From: Paracoccus lichenicola
GTDB taxonomy: Bacteria > Pseudomonadota > Alphaproteobacteria > Rhodobacterales > Rhodobacteraceae
DNA length: 64,000 bases
Assembly (NCBI RefSeq): GCF_009708075.1
Contig: NZ_WMBT01000003.1
Coordinates: 248,001-312,000 of the forward strand
Reading direction: 5' to 3'
In this document: positions 25,384 through 34,502 of the stretch, piece by piece
How the letters are laid out: every line of letters begins with the position of its first letter
How positions within the stretch are numbered: position 1 is the first letter of the stretch
Program-made: the position numbers and the translations under genes
The notes under the pieces: generated by a model
The model's database searches: none
What the model was told of the DNA's origin: nothing
What the model saw: the letters and a program-made list of their open reading frames with translations, nothing else

Positions 25384-28181
25384 CAATGCGCCTCGGCCCA
25401 GTTCGCGCCATGGCCCGCGTCCACCACCAGTGGCACGGACAGCTTCACGGCAGGATCGGCGGCGCCCTCCATCACGTCGCGAGCGATGGCGATCAGGTCG
25501 TCCACGGCGTCCTCGCGCACCTCGAAGACCAGTTCGTCATGGACCTGCAGCAGCATCCGCGCGGGCAGATGGGCGATGGCCGCGGGCATCCGGATCATCG
25601 CGCGGCGGATGATGTCGGCGGCCGCCCCCTGGATCGGCGCGTTGATCGCCGCGCGGCGCGCCCCCCCGGCGGCAGGGCCGGACTGGTTGATGCCGGGCGT
25701 GTTGATGCGCCGCCCGAACAGGGTGCGGACCGAACCATCCGCCTTCGCGTCGGCCAGGGTGCGGTCCATGTAGGCGCGGATTTCCGGGAAGCGCCGGAAA
25801 TAGGTGTCGATGAAATCCTGCGCCTCGGCCCGGGGGATGCGCAGGTTGCGCGACAGCCCGAAGGAGGAAATGCCATAGATCACGCCGAAGTTGATCGCCT
25901 TGGCGCGGCGGCGGATCATGGGGTCCATGCCTTCGACCGGCACGCCGAACATCTGGCTGGCAGTCATGGCGTGGATGTCGATGCCCTCGCGGAAAGCCTG
26001 TTTCAGCGCCGGGATGTCGGCCACATGGGCCAGGATCCGCAGTTCGATCTGGCTGTAGTCGAGGCTGACGAGGCGGTGGCCTTCGGCGGCGATGAAGGCC
26101 TCGCGGATGCGGCGGCCTTCCTCGGTCCGCACGGGGATGTTCTGCAGGTTCGGATCGGTCGAGGCCAGCCGCCCGGTCTGCGCGCCTGCGATGGAATAGC
26201 TGGTGTGGACCCGGCCCGTGTCGGGGTTCACGAAGGTCGGCAGGGCGTCGGTATAGGTCGATTTCAGCTTGCTGATCTGCCGCCAGTCGAGGATCCGCGC
26301 GGGCAGGTCGTGGCCTTCGGCGGCCAGATCCTCCAGCACGTCGGCGCTGGTGGAAAAGGCGCCGGTCTTGCCGGTCTTGCCGCCGGTCATGCCCATCTTG
26401 TCGAACAGGATTTCCCCAAGCTGCTTGGGGCTGCCGATGGTGAAACGCTGGCCCGCCAGGGCGAAGATCTCGTCCTCCAGCTGCGCCATCTTCTGCGCGA
26501 AGGCGCCGGACATGCGGCGCAGAACCTCGGCGTCGATGCGGATGCCGGCCATCTCCATGGCGGCCAGGACAGGGACGATGGGGCGCTCGGTCGTCTCGTA
26601 GACGGTCGTGACGCGCTCGACCGGCAGCAGGGGCGCGAAATGCTGGAAAAGGCGCAGCGTGACATCGGCGTCTTCCGCCGCATAGGGGGCGGCCTTGTCG
26701 ATGGGCACCTGGCCGAAGTTGATCTGCGCCTTGCCCGTGCCGATCAGATCCTTGATGGGGATGCACTTGTGGCCCAGGTAACGCTCGGCCAGTTCGTCCA
26801 TGCCGTGGTTGTGGGTGCCCGCGTTCAGGGCATAGGACATCAGCATCGTGTCGGCCAAGGGCGCCATGCGGATGCCGTGGCGCGCAAGCATCTTCCAGTC
26901 GTATTTCAGGTTCTGGCCGATCTTCAGGATCGCCGGATCCTCCAGCAGCGGTTTCAGCGCGGCCAGGACATCCGCCAGCGGCAGTTGCCCTGCGACCGGG
27001 GCGGACTGGCCGAACAGGTCGTCGCCACCCGCGACATGCCCCACGGGGATATAGCAGGCCTTGCCCGGCGCCACAGCCAGGCAAACGCCCACCAGATCGG
27101 CCTGCATCTCGTCCAGACCGGTAGTTTCCGTGTCGATGGCGACCTGGCCCGTGTCGCGGATCAACTGGATCCAGCGGTCCAGGGCTTCGCGGTCGGTGAT
27201 CGTCTCATACAGGCTGCGGTCGATGGGCGGCAGGTCGGGCGCGGCGGGCGCTTCGCGCGGCGGGGCCGAGACGACAGCAGGCGCCTCGGCCCCCAGCTTT
27301 TCGGCCACGCGGGCGGTCAGGGTGCGGAACTCCATTTCCGACAGGAAGGCCAGCAGTCGGGCCGCGTCGGGCGCGCGCACCTCGAGGCTTTCCAGCGTGA
27401 AGTCCAGGGGCGTGTTGCAGTCCAGTTCCACCAGCCGCTTGGAAATGCGGATCTGGTCGGCATGGTCGATCAGGGTCTGGCGGCGCTTGGGCTGCTTGAT
27501 CTCGTCCGCGCGCGCCAGCAGGGATTCGAGGTCGCCGAATTCGGTGATGAGCTGCGCGGCCGTCTTGATGCCGATGCCCGGCGCGCCCGGCACGTTGTCG
27601 GTGGGATCGCCTGCCAGCGCCTGCACATCGACCACCCGGTCGGGATAAACGCCGAACTTCTCGAACACCTCGTCGCGGTCGATGGGCTTGCCCTTGATGG
27701 GGTCCAGCATCTGCACGCCGTCGCCCACCAGCTGCATCAGATCCTTGTCGCTGCTGATGATCGTGACCGCGCCGCCCGCATCACGCGCCTTGCAGGACAG
27801 GGCCGCGATGATGTCGTCGGCCTCGTACCCCTGGGTCTCGATGCAGGCGATGTTGAAGGCGCGGGTGGCGTCGCGGGTCAGCGGGAACTGCGGGCGCAGA
27901 TCTTCGGGTGGTTCAGGCCGGTTGGCCTTGTAGGCGGTGTAGATCTCGTTGCGGAAGGTCTTGGACGAATGGTCGAAGATCACCGCCGCGTGGGTCGGCG
28001 CGTCGTGGCCCCGTTCGTCGGTCACGTATTTCCACAGCATGTTGCAGAAACCGGCGACCGCGCCCACGGGCAGGCCGTCGGATTTGCGCGTCAGCGGCGG
28101 CAGGGCGTGATAGGCCCGGAAGATGAAGGCCGATCCGTCGATCAGGTGCAGGTGGCAGCCCTTGCCGAAGCCTTCGCCCAT
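25383..28181 (-). CDS. polA: DNA polymerase I
   Basis: A 932-residue family A polymerase with all three domains. The 5' nuclease has [18 protein letters not shown] and [12 protein letters not shown]. The 3'-5' exonuclease has intact [14 protein letters not shown], so proofreading should be active. The polymerase domain has [14 protein letters not shown], the O-helix [14 protein letters not shown] and [10 protein letters not shown]. It acts in Okazaki fragment processing and repair. ATG 28181 is preferred because AAAGGA lies 8 nt upstream; ATG 28187 is only 2 nt from that site. Confidence 0.97.
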   Translation of the reverse strand: MGEGFGKGCHLHLIDGSAFIFRAYHALPPLTRKSDGLPVGAVAGFCNMLWKYVTDERGHDAPTHAAVIFDHSSKTFRNEIYTAYKANRPEPPEDLRPQFPLTRDATRAFNIACIETQGYEADDIIAALSCKARDAGGAVTIISSDKDLMQLVGDGVQMLDPIKGKPIDRDEVFEKFGVYPDRVVDVQALAGDPTDNVPGAPGIGIKTAAQLITEFGDLESLLARADEIKQPKRRQTLIDHADQIRISKRLVELDCNTPLDFTLESLEVRAPDAARLLAFLSEMEFRTLTARVAEKLGAEAPAVVSAPPREAPAAPDLPPIDRSLYETITDREALDRWIQLIRDTGQVAIDTETTGLDEMQADLVGVCLAVAPGKACYIPVGHVAGGDDLFGQSAPVAGQLPLADVLAALKPLLEDPAILKIGQNLKYDWKMLARHGIRMAPLADTMLMSYALNAGTHNHGMDELAERYLGHKCIPIKDLIGTGKAQINFGQVPIDKAAPYAAEDADVTLRLFQHFAPLLPVERVTTVYETTERPIVPVLAAMEMAGIRIDAEVLRRMSGAFAQKMAQLEDEIFALAGQRFTIGSPKQLGEILFDKMGMTGGKTGKTGAFSTSADVLEDLAAEGHDLPARILDWRQISKLKSTYTDALPTFVNPDTGRVHTSYSIAGAQTGRLASTDPNLQNIPVRTEEGRRIREAFIAAEGHRLVSLDYSQIELRILAHVADIPALKQAFREGIDIHAMTASQMFGVPVEGMDPMIRRRAKAINFGVIYGISSFGLSRNLRIPRAEAQDFIDTYFRRFPEIRAYMDRTLADAKADGSVRTLFGRRINTPGINQSGPAAGGARRAAINAPIQGAAADIIRRAMIRMPAAIAHLPARMLLQVHDELVFEVREDAVDDLIAIARDVMEGAADPAVKLSVPLVVDAGHGANWAEAH

Positions 28182-28276
28182 GTGCATGTTCCTTTCATTG
28201 CCGGTTTCCGGTTCTGGCACGATCGCGCGCCCGTTTCCAGACGCGCCTTGGCGCGGGCGGAACGCATGAGGTGGCA

Positions 28277-28441
28277 ATGCCCAGGATGGTTCGCAAGGGC
28301 GAGTTGCCCAGCAAGATCTGCGCCTGCTGCGGGCGGCCGTTCACATGGCGCCGGAAATGGGCGAAGGACTGGGAGCAGGTCCGATACTGTTCGGACCGCT
28401 GCCGGGGAACCAAGACCCCAAGGCCGCCTGACCGCCCCTAG
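28277..28441 (+). CDS. DUF2256 small cysteine-rich protein
   Basis: A 54-residue protein. The N-terminal block ([20 protein letters not shown]) and YCSDRCRG carry five Cys (15, 17, 18, 38, 42), a pattern of the DUF2256 zinc-ribbon-like family. Function unknown. Start ATG 28277 follows GAGGTGG; ATG 28286 is an alternative. The TAG stop lies in a CTAG that also contains the stop of the convergent zf-CHCC gene. It is divergent from polA by about 95 bp. Confidence 0.75.
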   Translation: MPRMVRKGELPSKICACCGRPFTWRRKWAKDWEQVRYCSDRCRGTKTPRPPDRP

Positions 28442-28686
28442 TGATCGTCGTGGGCGTGGTCGCGGTCGATCACGAACCGCTTGTCGCAATAGCCGCAATC
28501 GACGAACCCGACTTCGGGCGAGATCGCCAGCCAGACGCGCGGATGACCCATGCCCCCCGCGTCGTCCCCGTCGCAGGCGACCTTCCAGGTCGTGACGGTC
28601 TGGATGGCGGGCGGCGGCAGCGCCAGTTCGGGCTTGCCGGACTGTTCGGTGGAAAGGGAATTTTCCGGCGGGATGTATTGCGTCAT
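28438..28686 (-). CDS. zf-CHCC zinc-finger protein (NDUFS6-like)
   Basis: An 82-residue protein with the C-H-C-C pattern C38, H48, C64, C67 ([25 protein letters not shown]) seen in the zf-CHCC family, related to the zinc subunit NDUFS6 of mitochondrial complex I. A link to respiratory complex I is known for the eukaryotic relative only. The C-terminus is DRDHAHDDH. Start ATG 28686 ([10 protein letters not shown]). Its stop is interlocked with that of DUF2256 at CTAG. Confidence 0.82.
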   Translation of the reverse strand: MTQYIPPENSLSTEQSGKPELALPPPAIQTVTTWKVACDGDDAGGMGHPRVWLAISPEVGFVDCGYCDKRFVIDRDHAHDDH

Positions 28687-28781
28687 GGCGGGCCTTCTTG
28701 TGGCGGCGGGCGGCATCTGGTCTTATCCCCCTGATACCGCAGCGCCGCCTGCCTTCGCAAGCTCTGCCAAGGACGCCCATC

Positions 28782-29705
28782 ATGCCCGACGCCATCGCCA
28801 TCGCCGGTCTGCGCAAGACCTATGCCGCGCAAGGCAACGCCCCGGCCAAGGAAGCGCTGAAGGGCATCGACCTGGCCATCCCGGCGGGCAGCATCTTCGG
28901 CCTGCTGGGACCGAACGGGGCGGGGAAATCGACGCTGATCAACATCCTGGCGGGGCTTGTGAACAAGACGGCGGGCCGCGTCACGATCTGGGGCTTCGAC
29001 CAGGACGTGAACCCGCGCCAGTCGCGCGCGGCCATCGGGGTGATGCCGCAGGAATTGAACATGGACCCGTTCTTCACCCCCCGCGCCAGCCTGGAGGTGC
29101 AGGCGGGCCTGTATGGCGTGCCGAAACGCGAACGCTGGACGGACGAGCTGCTGGAGCTGGTGGGCCTGACCGATCAGGCCAACGCCTATGCCCGCGCCCT
29201 GTCGGGCGGGATGCGGCGGCGGCTTCTGCTGGCCAAGGCGCTGGTTCACCGCCCGCAGATCCTGGTGCTGGACGAACCCACGGCGGGGGTGGACATCACC
29301 CTGCGCGAGATGCTGTGGCAGAATGTCCGCGCGCTGAACCGGCAGGGCATGACGATCATCCTGACCACCCATTACCTGGAGGAAGCCGAGCAGATGTGCG
29401 ACGAGATCGCCATCATCAACCACGGCGAACTTGTGGTGCGCCAGGACACCCGCAGCCTGCTGTCGCGCGCGGACGGCAAGACGCTGGTGCTGGACACGGG
29501 CGGGCGGGTGGCGCTGCCAGTGCTGCCCGATGGGGCGCACCCGGAGTGGCGGGGCGACGGGCGGCTGGCCATCAGCTATCCCCCGTCGCGGATCCGCGCC
29601 GACCAGTTGCTGGACGCGCTGCGGGGCGCGGGGATCCCGATCCTGGACGTGGCGACCGAGCAGCCGGATCTGGAGGACGTGTTCGTGGAAATGACGCGGG
29701 GTTGA
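28782..29705 (+). CDS. ABC transporter ATP-binding protein (ABC-2 / YadG type)
   Basis: A 307-residue ATPase. Walker A is GPNGAGKST near residue 46, signature LSGGMRRRL, Walker B LVLDEPTAGVD, and H-loop TTHYLEEAEQM. The C-terminal ~90 residues end in a TEQPDLEDVFVEMTRG motif typical of ABC-2 exporters related to YadG. These normally pair with a membrane permease encoded next door. Here the next gene is an unrelated HIT protein on the opposite strand, so the ATPase is an orphan within the window. Start ATG 28782 follows AAGGA. Confidence 0.9.
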   Translation: MPDAIAIAGLRKTYAAQGNAPAKEALKGIDLAIPAGSIFGLLGPNGAGKSTLINILAGLVNKTAGRVTIWGFDQDVNPRQSRAAIGVMPQELNMDPFFTPRASLEVQAGLYGVPKRERWTDELLELVGLTDQANAYARALSGGMRRRLLLAKALVHRPQILVLDEPTAGVDITLREMLWQNVRALNRQGMTIILTTHYLEEAEQMCDEIAIINHGELVVRQDTRSLLSRADGKTLVLDTGGRVALPVLPDGAHPEWRGDGRLAISYPPSRIRADQLLDALRGAGIPILDVATEQPDLEDVFVEMTRG

Positions 29706-29774
29706 GGCACAGGCTGGCGGCTGTTGCCTTTGCGGAATGACGGTGTCGCCGCCAGCCTTGATTGCATGGTCCAT

Positions 29775-29797
29775 GGTGGGGTGGAACCCCACCCTAC
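29775..29797 (-). repeat. Single REP-type palindrome with GTAG foot
   Basis: GGTGGGGT (29775-29782) pairs with ACCCCACC (29786-29793) around a GGA loop, and CTAC at 29794-29797 gives a GTAG foot on the minus strand. It has the same architecture as the pair at 24419-24480. It sits between convergent genes (ABC ATPase and HIT). Confidence 0.65.
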
Positions 29798-29822
29798 GGA
29801 TGGGCGGACGCAGCGATTCGTT

Positions 29823-30203
29823 CTACCCCTGCCGGGAGACCATCGGTCCCATCATCCGCCCGCCCATGATGTGCAGGTGGTAATGCGGAACCTCCTGCAC
29901 GCCATGGGGACCGGCGTTGGTGATCGCGCGGAAGCCCTGGCCGTCTTCCAGCCCCACGCCCTCGGCCCGGCACACCTCGGCGCAAAGACGCGTGAAGCCC
30001 GCGATTTCCGCGTCCGAGGCATGGGCCGCGAAATCGTCGAAGCTGACATACTTGCCCTTGGGGATCACCAGCACATGCACCGGCGCCTGGGGGTTGATGT
30101 CGCGGAAGGCCAGCGCATGGTCGTTCTGGGCCACGGTGTCGCAGGGGATCTCGCCCCGCAGGATCCGGGCGAAGATGTTGGTGTCGTCATAGGCAAGGGC
30201 CAT
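29823..30203 (-). CDS. HIT family nucleotide-binding protein
   Basis: A 126-residue Hint-type HIT protein starting MALAYDDTNIFARILRGEIP, with HVLVIPKGKYVS and the catalytic histidine triad HYHLHIMGG near residue 107. Family members hydrolyse AMP-lysine or adenosine phosphoramidates. Length is normal. It lies 15 bp downstream of the glycosyltransferase gene on the same strand, so the two may be co-transcribed. Confidence 0.92.
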   Translation of the reverse strand: MALAYDDTNIFARILRGEIPCDTVAQNDHALAFRDINPQAPVHVLVIPKGKYVSFDDFAAHASDAEIAGFTRLCAEVCRAEGVGLEDGQGFRAITNAGPHGVQEVPHYHLHIMGGRMMGPMVSRQG

Positions 30204-30218
30204 GGGGCGTTCCTGTGG

Positions 30219-31793
30219 TCAATCGGTGAACAGATGCGGCGTCTGCGCCAGATCATGCGCGATGGCGGGGGAAACATCCAGAAAGCGCGCGATCGCCTCG
30301 GCATTGGCGGCAACGGACCGCGCGGGGGCGATGGTGTCGAACTGCGCGAAGTCCATGTCGCGCAAGCGCTCGGCCTCGTGGGACAGGTCGCTTTCGACGA
30401 TGGGCAGCAGTTGCGCGATCACCGTGTCGGGCGTCCCCTCGCTGGCCAGGCCCACGCGGCGCATGTGGCCGCGCAGATAGGCTTCGTCGAAGTCGCCCTC
30501 GATGAACAGGATCCGCGTCTGCGCCCGGTCTGCCGCGAAATCCGCGATCAGCGCCACGGCCGAGGGATCAAGGCACAGGACCAGCTGGCGTGCGCCGAAA
30601 TCGTCCAGAAGCAGCCGCACCAGCGCCCGGCGGTGCCGTTCCCGCTTGGTCACGGTCGAGGCGATGCCCCCCAGATCCGGCAGCCCCGCCTCGCGTTCGT
30701 TGAAGATGTAGTCCACCGCCGGGATGTCCGTCTTGGCCCGGATGGCCGCCGTCAGCCGCTTGGCGACATGCCATTTCTTGGCGACGATCAGGCCGATCAC
30801 GTGGTTGCGCGACAGGCCCTGGTCTTCCCAGAAGCGCGGGGCAAAGCGGCGCCCGACACGGCCGCGCCCCGTCAGGAAGCGGAACAAGCGCGGCGCCTCG
30901 TGCGAGATGGCGAAGCTTACCCCCTCGGCCTGCCACAGCGCGCCCAGCCTGGCGCGCAGATCCTGCGCCTCGGCGCTGATCTTGCGCGCGAACAGATAGT
31001 CCTGGCGGACCAGCAGGTCGTAATGGTCGTTGTAGAAGGTCACCGGCATTCCATAGTCGGTGAACATCAGGCAGGTGGGCGAGCGGCGGCGGATCTGGTC
31101 CTTGGGCACGACATGGGCGACAAGGGTCTGGAAAAAGGTCTCGTCCGGGATCCAGGTCGTGCGGAAGAACCGGATCAGCTCGGGCCGTTCGTCGATCAGC
31201 GCCAGGACCGCCTCGACCGTGTGGCGGCGCAGGCACCACCATTGCGACCCGATCATGATCTGCAAGCCCTTGGGAAGCCCGCGATCCAGCCCCAGCCGTT
31301 GCTGCAACGCCATGCTGGCATAGAACAGGCGCTTGTTCTTGCGTTCGTTGAACCAGTGGCGATAGATCAGCCGTTCCGCCTTGATGCCGGTCTTGATCCA
31401 GTCGCTGTCGAAGAAGTCGAAGGATTCGACATAGTCGCAGTCGTCGCGGTCCAGGAAGGCGCGGGCATATTCCGCCGACTTGATCGGCATGCAGTCGCCC
31501 GACAGCATGTAGAAATGCGTGGCCTGGGGAAAGCTCCGCTCGGCCTCGCGCAGGGCTGCCAGGGTCGCGGCCACCAGCGACCATTCGCCCCACCCGCAGC
31601 GGAACCGCTGTGGCGCGAAGGCCACGCCCGGTTCATCGGCAAGCGATTGCCGGATCAGGCGATAATCCTCGGCCGACGCGCTGCGGTCGTAATGGATGAC
31701 GACATGATCCCCCGTCGCCGTAAGGCGCCGCGCCTGGTCCACCACGCCCCGAGGATCCTTGTGCGTCAGCAAGATAAAGGCGATGCGGGCCAT
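30219..31793 (-). CDS. Core-2/I-branching-type glycosyltransferase with C-terminal DUF5927-like region
   Basis: A 524-residue protein. Residues ~1-260 resemble the GT14 core-2/I-branching and xylosyltransferase family (MARIAFILLTHKDP, FYMLSGDCMPIKS, GSQWWCLRRHTVEAV, WIPDETFFQTLV). The remaining ~250 residues form a separate region of the DUF5927 type, which may act with sulfated or phosphorylated glycan substrates, but that is inference. Divergent from a PAPS-type sulfotransferase with a 134-bp shared upstream region, suggesting that both modify one surface glycan. Confidence 0.82.
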   Translation of the reverse strand: MARIAFILLTHKDPRGVVDQARRLTATGDHVVIHYDRSASAEDYRLIRQSLADEPGVAFAPQRFRCGWGEWSLVAATLAALREAERSFPQATHFYMLSGDCMPIKSAEYARAFLDRDDCDYVESFDFFDSDWIKTGIKAERLIYRHWFNERKNKRLFYASMALQQRLGLDRGLPKGLQIMIGSQWWCLRRHTVEAVLALIDERPELIRFFRTTWIPDETFFQTLVAHVVPKDQIRRRSPTCLMFTDYGMPVTFYNDHYDLLVRQDYLFARKISAEAQDLRARLGALWQAEGVSFAISHEAPRLFRFLTGRGRVGRRFAPRFWEDQGLSRNHVIGLIVAKKWHVAKRLTAAIRAKTDIPAVDYIFNEREAGLPDLGGIASTVTKRERHRRALVRLLLDDFGARQLVLCLDPSAVALIADFAADRAQTRILFIEGDFDEAYLRGHMRRVGLASEGTPDTVIAQLLPIVESDLSHEAERLRDMDFAQFDTIAPARSVAANAEAIARFLDVSPAIAHDLAQTPHLFTD

Positions 31794-31927
31794 GGGGGCG
31801 CAAATTCCCGGTCAAAGAGTATGATGCCAAAGAGGCGTTCAAATCTTGCGCCTGCCTTGCTAAGCGTGTGTAAACGCGTTTGACGTGTGCCGGCAAGCCG
31901 GACTGCAATCTTGGAGAATAACTGGCA

Positions 31928-32746
31928 ATGGGCTTTCCCGGTGTCTGGATGACCGAAAGCGAAAGCATGATCTATCGGGTGGTGCCGAAATGCGCCTGCT
32001 CGACCATCGGGCAGATCATGTTCTACTCCGATCACGGCCGCTTCTTCGACGGCGACATTCACGATTCCACCGGCGGGCTGCACAAGTGGTCGCAGGACGA
32101 CAGCAAGCAGTTGATCGAAAAGGCGGTGAACCGCCACCAGGCCATCAGCTTCACCTGCGTGCGCAACCCTTACGCGCGGATCCTGTCGTCGTTCTTCGAC
32201 AAGATCGCCGGGATCCAGCGCAATGGCCGGCGCTATCGTGGCAACCTGGTGCCGCAGCTGGTCCAGCGCTACGGCATCGACGTGGGCAGCCCGGACAACG
32301 GGTTCGAGTTCGACCAGATCGCCAGCTTCCGCCGATTCCTGCTGTTTGCCCGCGACACCATCCGCTGGCGCCGCCCGATGGAACCCGACATCCATTGGTC
32401 GGCCATGTCGGGCCATATCGCCACCTTTATCGCCAATGGCGGCCGCTACGACCGGATCTTCTTCACCGAGGCCTTCAACGACGGCATGGCGCAGGTGCTT
32501 GGATCGGCCAGCACCCCCGTTCCCGTGGACCTTGCCGCCGTGCCGCGCTTCAACGAATCCGAAGGCCACGGGCCGAAGCGCGCCCACAAGGTCAGCGCCT
32601 ATTTCGACGACCTGTCGCGGCACCTGATCTGGGAAATCTACAAGGACGATTTCCAGCTGTTCCGCTATGACTTCGACAACCCCGACAACAAGATGCCCCT
32701 GGGCGAGGTCGATCTGGACGAGGTCCACGCCAAGCTGGGCCGCTGA
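31928..32746 (+). CDS. Sulfotransferase family 2 (carbohydrate sulfotransferase-like)
   Basis: A 272-residue PAPS-dependent sulfotransferase. The 5'-phosphosulfate-binding loop is VVPKCACSTIGQIM near residue 20 and the 3'-phosphate loop is CVRNPYARILSSFFDKI near residue 78. This is the Golgi carbohydrate sulfotransferase type, which in bacteria sulfates exported glycans. GGAG lies 10 bp upstream of ATG 31928. Upstream, TTGCGC and TGTAAA spaced 17 bp apart form a weak promoter candidate (31848-31876). It is convergent with dps, 16 bp away. Confidence 0.85.
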   Translation: MGFPGVWMTESESMIYRVVPKCACSTIGQIMFYSDHGRFFDGDIHDSTGGLHKWSQDDSKQLIEKAVNRHQAISFTCVRNPYARILSSFFDKIAGIQRNGRRYRGNLVPQLVQRYGIDVGSPDNGFEFDQIASFRRFLLFARDTIRWRRPMEPDIHWSAMSGHIATFIANGGRYDRIFFTEAFNDGMAQVLGSASTPVPVDLAAVPRFNESEGHGPKRAHKVSAYFDDLSRHLIWEIYKDDFQLFRYDFDNPDNKMPLGEVDLDEVHAKLGR

Positions 32747-32762
32747 GGCGGCCCGGCGGCCA

Positions 32763-33236
32763 TCACTCCAGATGGCTTTCCAGGAACCACAGATCCTTGT
32801 CCAGGCTGCGCGAGGCCGCGGTGAAGATGTCGGCGGTGTCGGCATCCCCCGCCTCGTCCGTGGCGTCGATGGCCGCGCGCAGCTTTTCGCCATGGTCGCG
32901 ATACCGGTTGCACAGCGCCCTGACGTGATCCTCGGCCCCCGTCAGGTCGGTTGGGTATTCCTGCAACCCGCTGGAAGCCGACACCTTCTGGACGGTCCCG
33001 ACCGCCACCCCGTCCAGCTGCTGGACCCGTTCGGCCATGGTATCGACATGCTCGCGCAGGTTGTTGTGCAGGCTGTCGAACAGCTCGTGGATGGCGATGA
33101 AGTTGCGGCCCTTCACGTTCCAGTGCGCCTGCTTGACCGCCAGCGCCAGCGCGATCGAATCGGCCAGCCGCCCGTTCAGTTCGGAAATCGAGGTCTTGCG
33201 GGCATTGTCGGTCAGGCCCCTCAGTTCGACAGCCAT
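32763..33236 (-). CDS. dps: Dps-type ferritin (DNA protection during starvation)
   Basis: A 157-residue ferritin-like miniferritin. The inter-subunit ferroxidase ligands are visible in KQAHWNVKGRNFIAIHELFD and HVDTMAERVQQLDG. Dps dodecamers oxidise and store iron with peroxide and protect DNA. The N-terminal tail is short, so DNA binding may be weak. Start ATG 33236 follows a GGAAGGAGC Shine-Dalgarno. Next gene leftwards is convergent. Confidence 0.92.
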   Translation of the reverse strand: MAVELRGLTDNARKTSISELNGRLADSIALALAVKQAHWNVKGRNFIAIHELFDSLHNNLREHVDTMAERVQQLDGVAVGTVQKVSASSGLQEYPTDLTGAEDHVRALCNRYRDHGEKLRAAIDATDEAGDADTADIFTAASRSLDKDLWFLESHLE

Positions 33237-33318
33237 GATCGGCTCCTTCCGTTCCAGGTTGCGCGGCCCAACGGCAGGCTGGCACGCGCGGTTCCGGCAG
33301 GGCCGCCATGCGCCAATG

Positions 33319-33356
33319 GAAAACGGCGCCCCTGCTGGTGCAAGGACGCCGTTTCG
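33319..33356 (-). terminator. Intrinsic terminator of acpP
   Basis: On the minus strand AAACGGCGTCC pairs with GGGCGCCGTTT around a short loop, and the stem ends in TTTT. It lies 30 bp past the acpP stop, before the dps promoter region. Stem base pairs are A/T at the foot and G/C above, typical of an intrinsic terminator. Confidence 0.7.
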
Positions 33357-33385
33357 GAAGCTGCCGGTGATCGGCGGGATGCGGA

Positions 33386-33619
33386 TCAGACCGCGCCCTT
33401 GATGAAGGTCACCGCGTCGCCGACGGTCTGGATGGTTTCGGCGGCGTCATCGGGGATCTCGATCCCGAATTCCTCCTCGAACGCCATGACCAGCTCGACA
33501 GTGTCGAGGCTGTCGGCCCCCAGATCGTCGATGAAGGACGCGGATTCGACCACCTTGTCCTCCTCGACGCCCAGATGCTCGACCACGATCTTCTTCACGC
33601 GATCAGCGATATCGCTCAT
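33386..33619 (-). CDS. acpP: Acyl carrier protein
   Basis: A 77-residue acidic ACP. The phosphopantetheine attachment Ser37 is in [18 protein letters not shown]. It carries acyl chains through type II fatty acid synthesis, and fabG and fabD lie just upstream on the same strand. A GAGGATGTGAC leader precedes the ATG. A separate promoter candidate at 33713-33740 and a terminator at 33319-33356 suggest that acpP is also made as a short abundant transcript, as in other bacteria. Confidence 0.97.
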   Translation of the reverse strand: MSDIADRVKKIVVEHLGVEEDKVVESASFIDDLGADSLDTVELVMAFEEEFGIEIPDDAAETIQTVGDAVTFIKGAV

Positions 33620-33712
33620 GTCACATCCTCATTCTCGCGGGCATCCGCCCAATTTTATCCGCGAATGTAATCCGCTTCGGCACAGGGCGGTTTCCCTGCT
33701 GCTCAAGGCCGG

Positions 33713-33740
33713 GATATAGCACCCGCTTGCCCTGTTGCAA
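33713..33740 (-). promoter_or_regulatory. Candidate promoter for acpP
   Basis: On the minus strand TTGCAA (33735-33740) and TATATC (33713-33718) are spaced by 16 bp, resembling sigma-70 -35 and -10 elements. They lie in the 145-bp gap between fabG and acpP. The rest of the gap is a leader with no other visible signal. Confidence 0.4.
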
Positions 33741-33764
33741 CCGCTTTTGCTCCAAACGCCGGCC

Positions 33765-34502
33765 TCAGACCATCGCCATGCCGCCGTTCACATGCAGCGT
33801 GGCGCCGGTGACATAGCCGGCCTCGGGGCTGGCCAGATACAGCACCGCCGCCGCGATCTCGTCCGGCGCGCCCATGCGGCCCGCGGGGATCTGGCCCAGG
33901 ATCTTGCCCTTCTGGTCATCGCTCAGCTTGTCGGTCATCGCGGTGGCGATGAAGCCGGGCGCGACGCAGTTGACGGTGATGCCCCGGGAAGCCACCTCAT
34001 AGGCCAGCGACTTGGACATGCCGACCAGCCCGGCCTTGGCGGCGGCATAGTTGCCCTGCCCCGGATTGCCCGTAGCCCCCACGACCGAGGTGATGGTGAC
34101 GATCCGCCCCCAGCGGGCCTTCATCATGCCCCGCAACGCCGCGCGCGACAGGCGGAAGACGCTGGTCAGGTTGACCTCCAGCACCTGCGCCCATTCCTCG
34201 TCCGACATGCGCATGAACAGGTTGTCGCGCGTGATGCCCGCGTTGTTGACCAGGATATCGACCGACCCCATGGCCGCGGCCGCATCCTTGACCAGCCCGG
34301 CCGCGGCTTCCGCGTCCGACAGGTTCGCGGGCACCACATGGGCGCGTTCGCCCAAGGTCGCGGCCAGGTCCCGCAACGGTCCCTCGCGCGTGCCGGACAG
34401 GGCCACGGTGGCGCCCGCCGCGTGCAGCGCGCTCGCGATGGCGCCGCCGATGCCGCCCGATGCGCCCGTCACAAGCGCCGTCTTGCCTGTCAGATCGAAC
34501 AT
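33765..34502 (-). CDS. fabG: 3-oxoacyl-ACP reductase
   Basis: A 245-residue SDR reductase. Cofactor loop TGASGGIGGA, NNAGIT, active Ser in ITSVVGATGN and the YAAAK catalytic pair near residue 150. It reduces 3-oxoacyl-ACP with NADPH in fatty acid elongation. Start ATG 34502 follows AAGAAGGA, which is part of an ATATTTG-type repeat motif in the 40-bp fabD-fabG gap. It is between fabD and acpP on the same strand. Confidence 0.96.
   Translation of the reverse strand: MFDLTGKTALVTGASGGIGGAIASALHAAGATVALSGTREGPLRDLAATLGERAHVVPANLSDAEAAAGLVKDAAAAMGSVDILVNNAGITRDNLFMRMSDEEWAQVLEVNLTSVFRLSRAALRGMMKARWGRIVTITSVVGATGNPGQGNYAAAKAGLVGMSKSLAYEVASRGITVNCVAPGFIATAMTDKLSDDQKGKILGQIPAGRMGAPDEIAAAVLYLASPEAGYVTGATLHVNGGMAMV

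Noticed and set aside
25386-28595. 1069-codon open frame on the plus strand
   Set aside because: It is the antisense of polA; composition and lack of motifs show it is not a gene.
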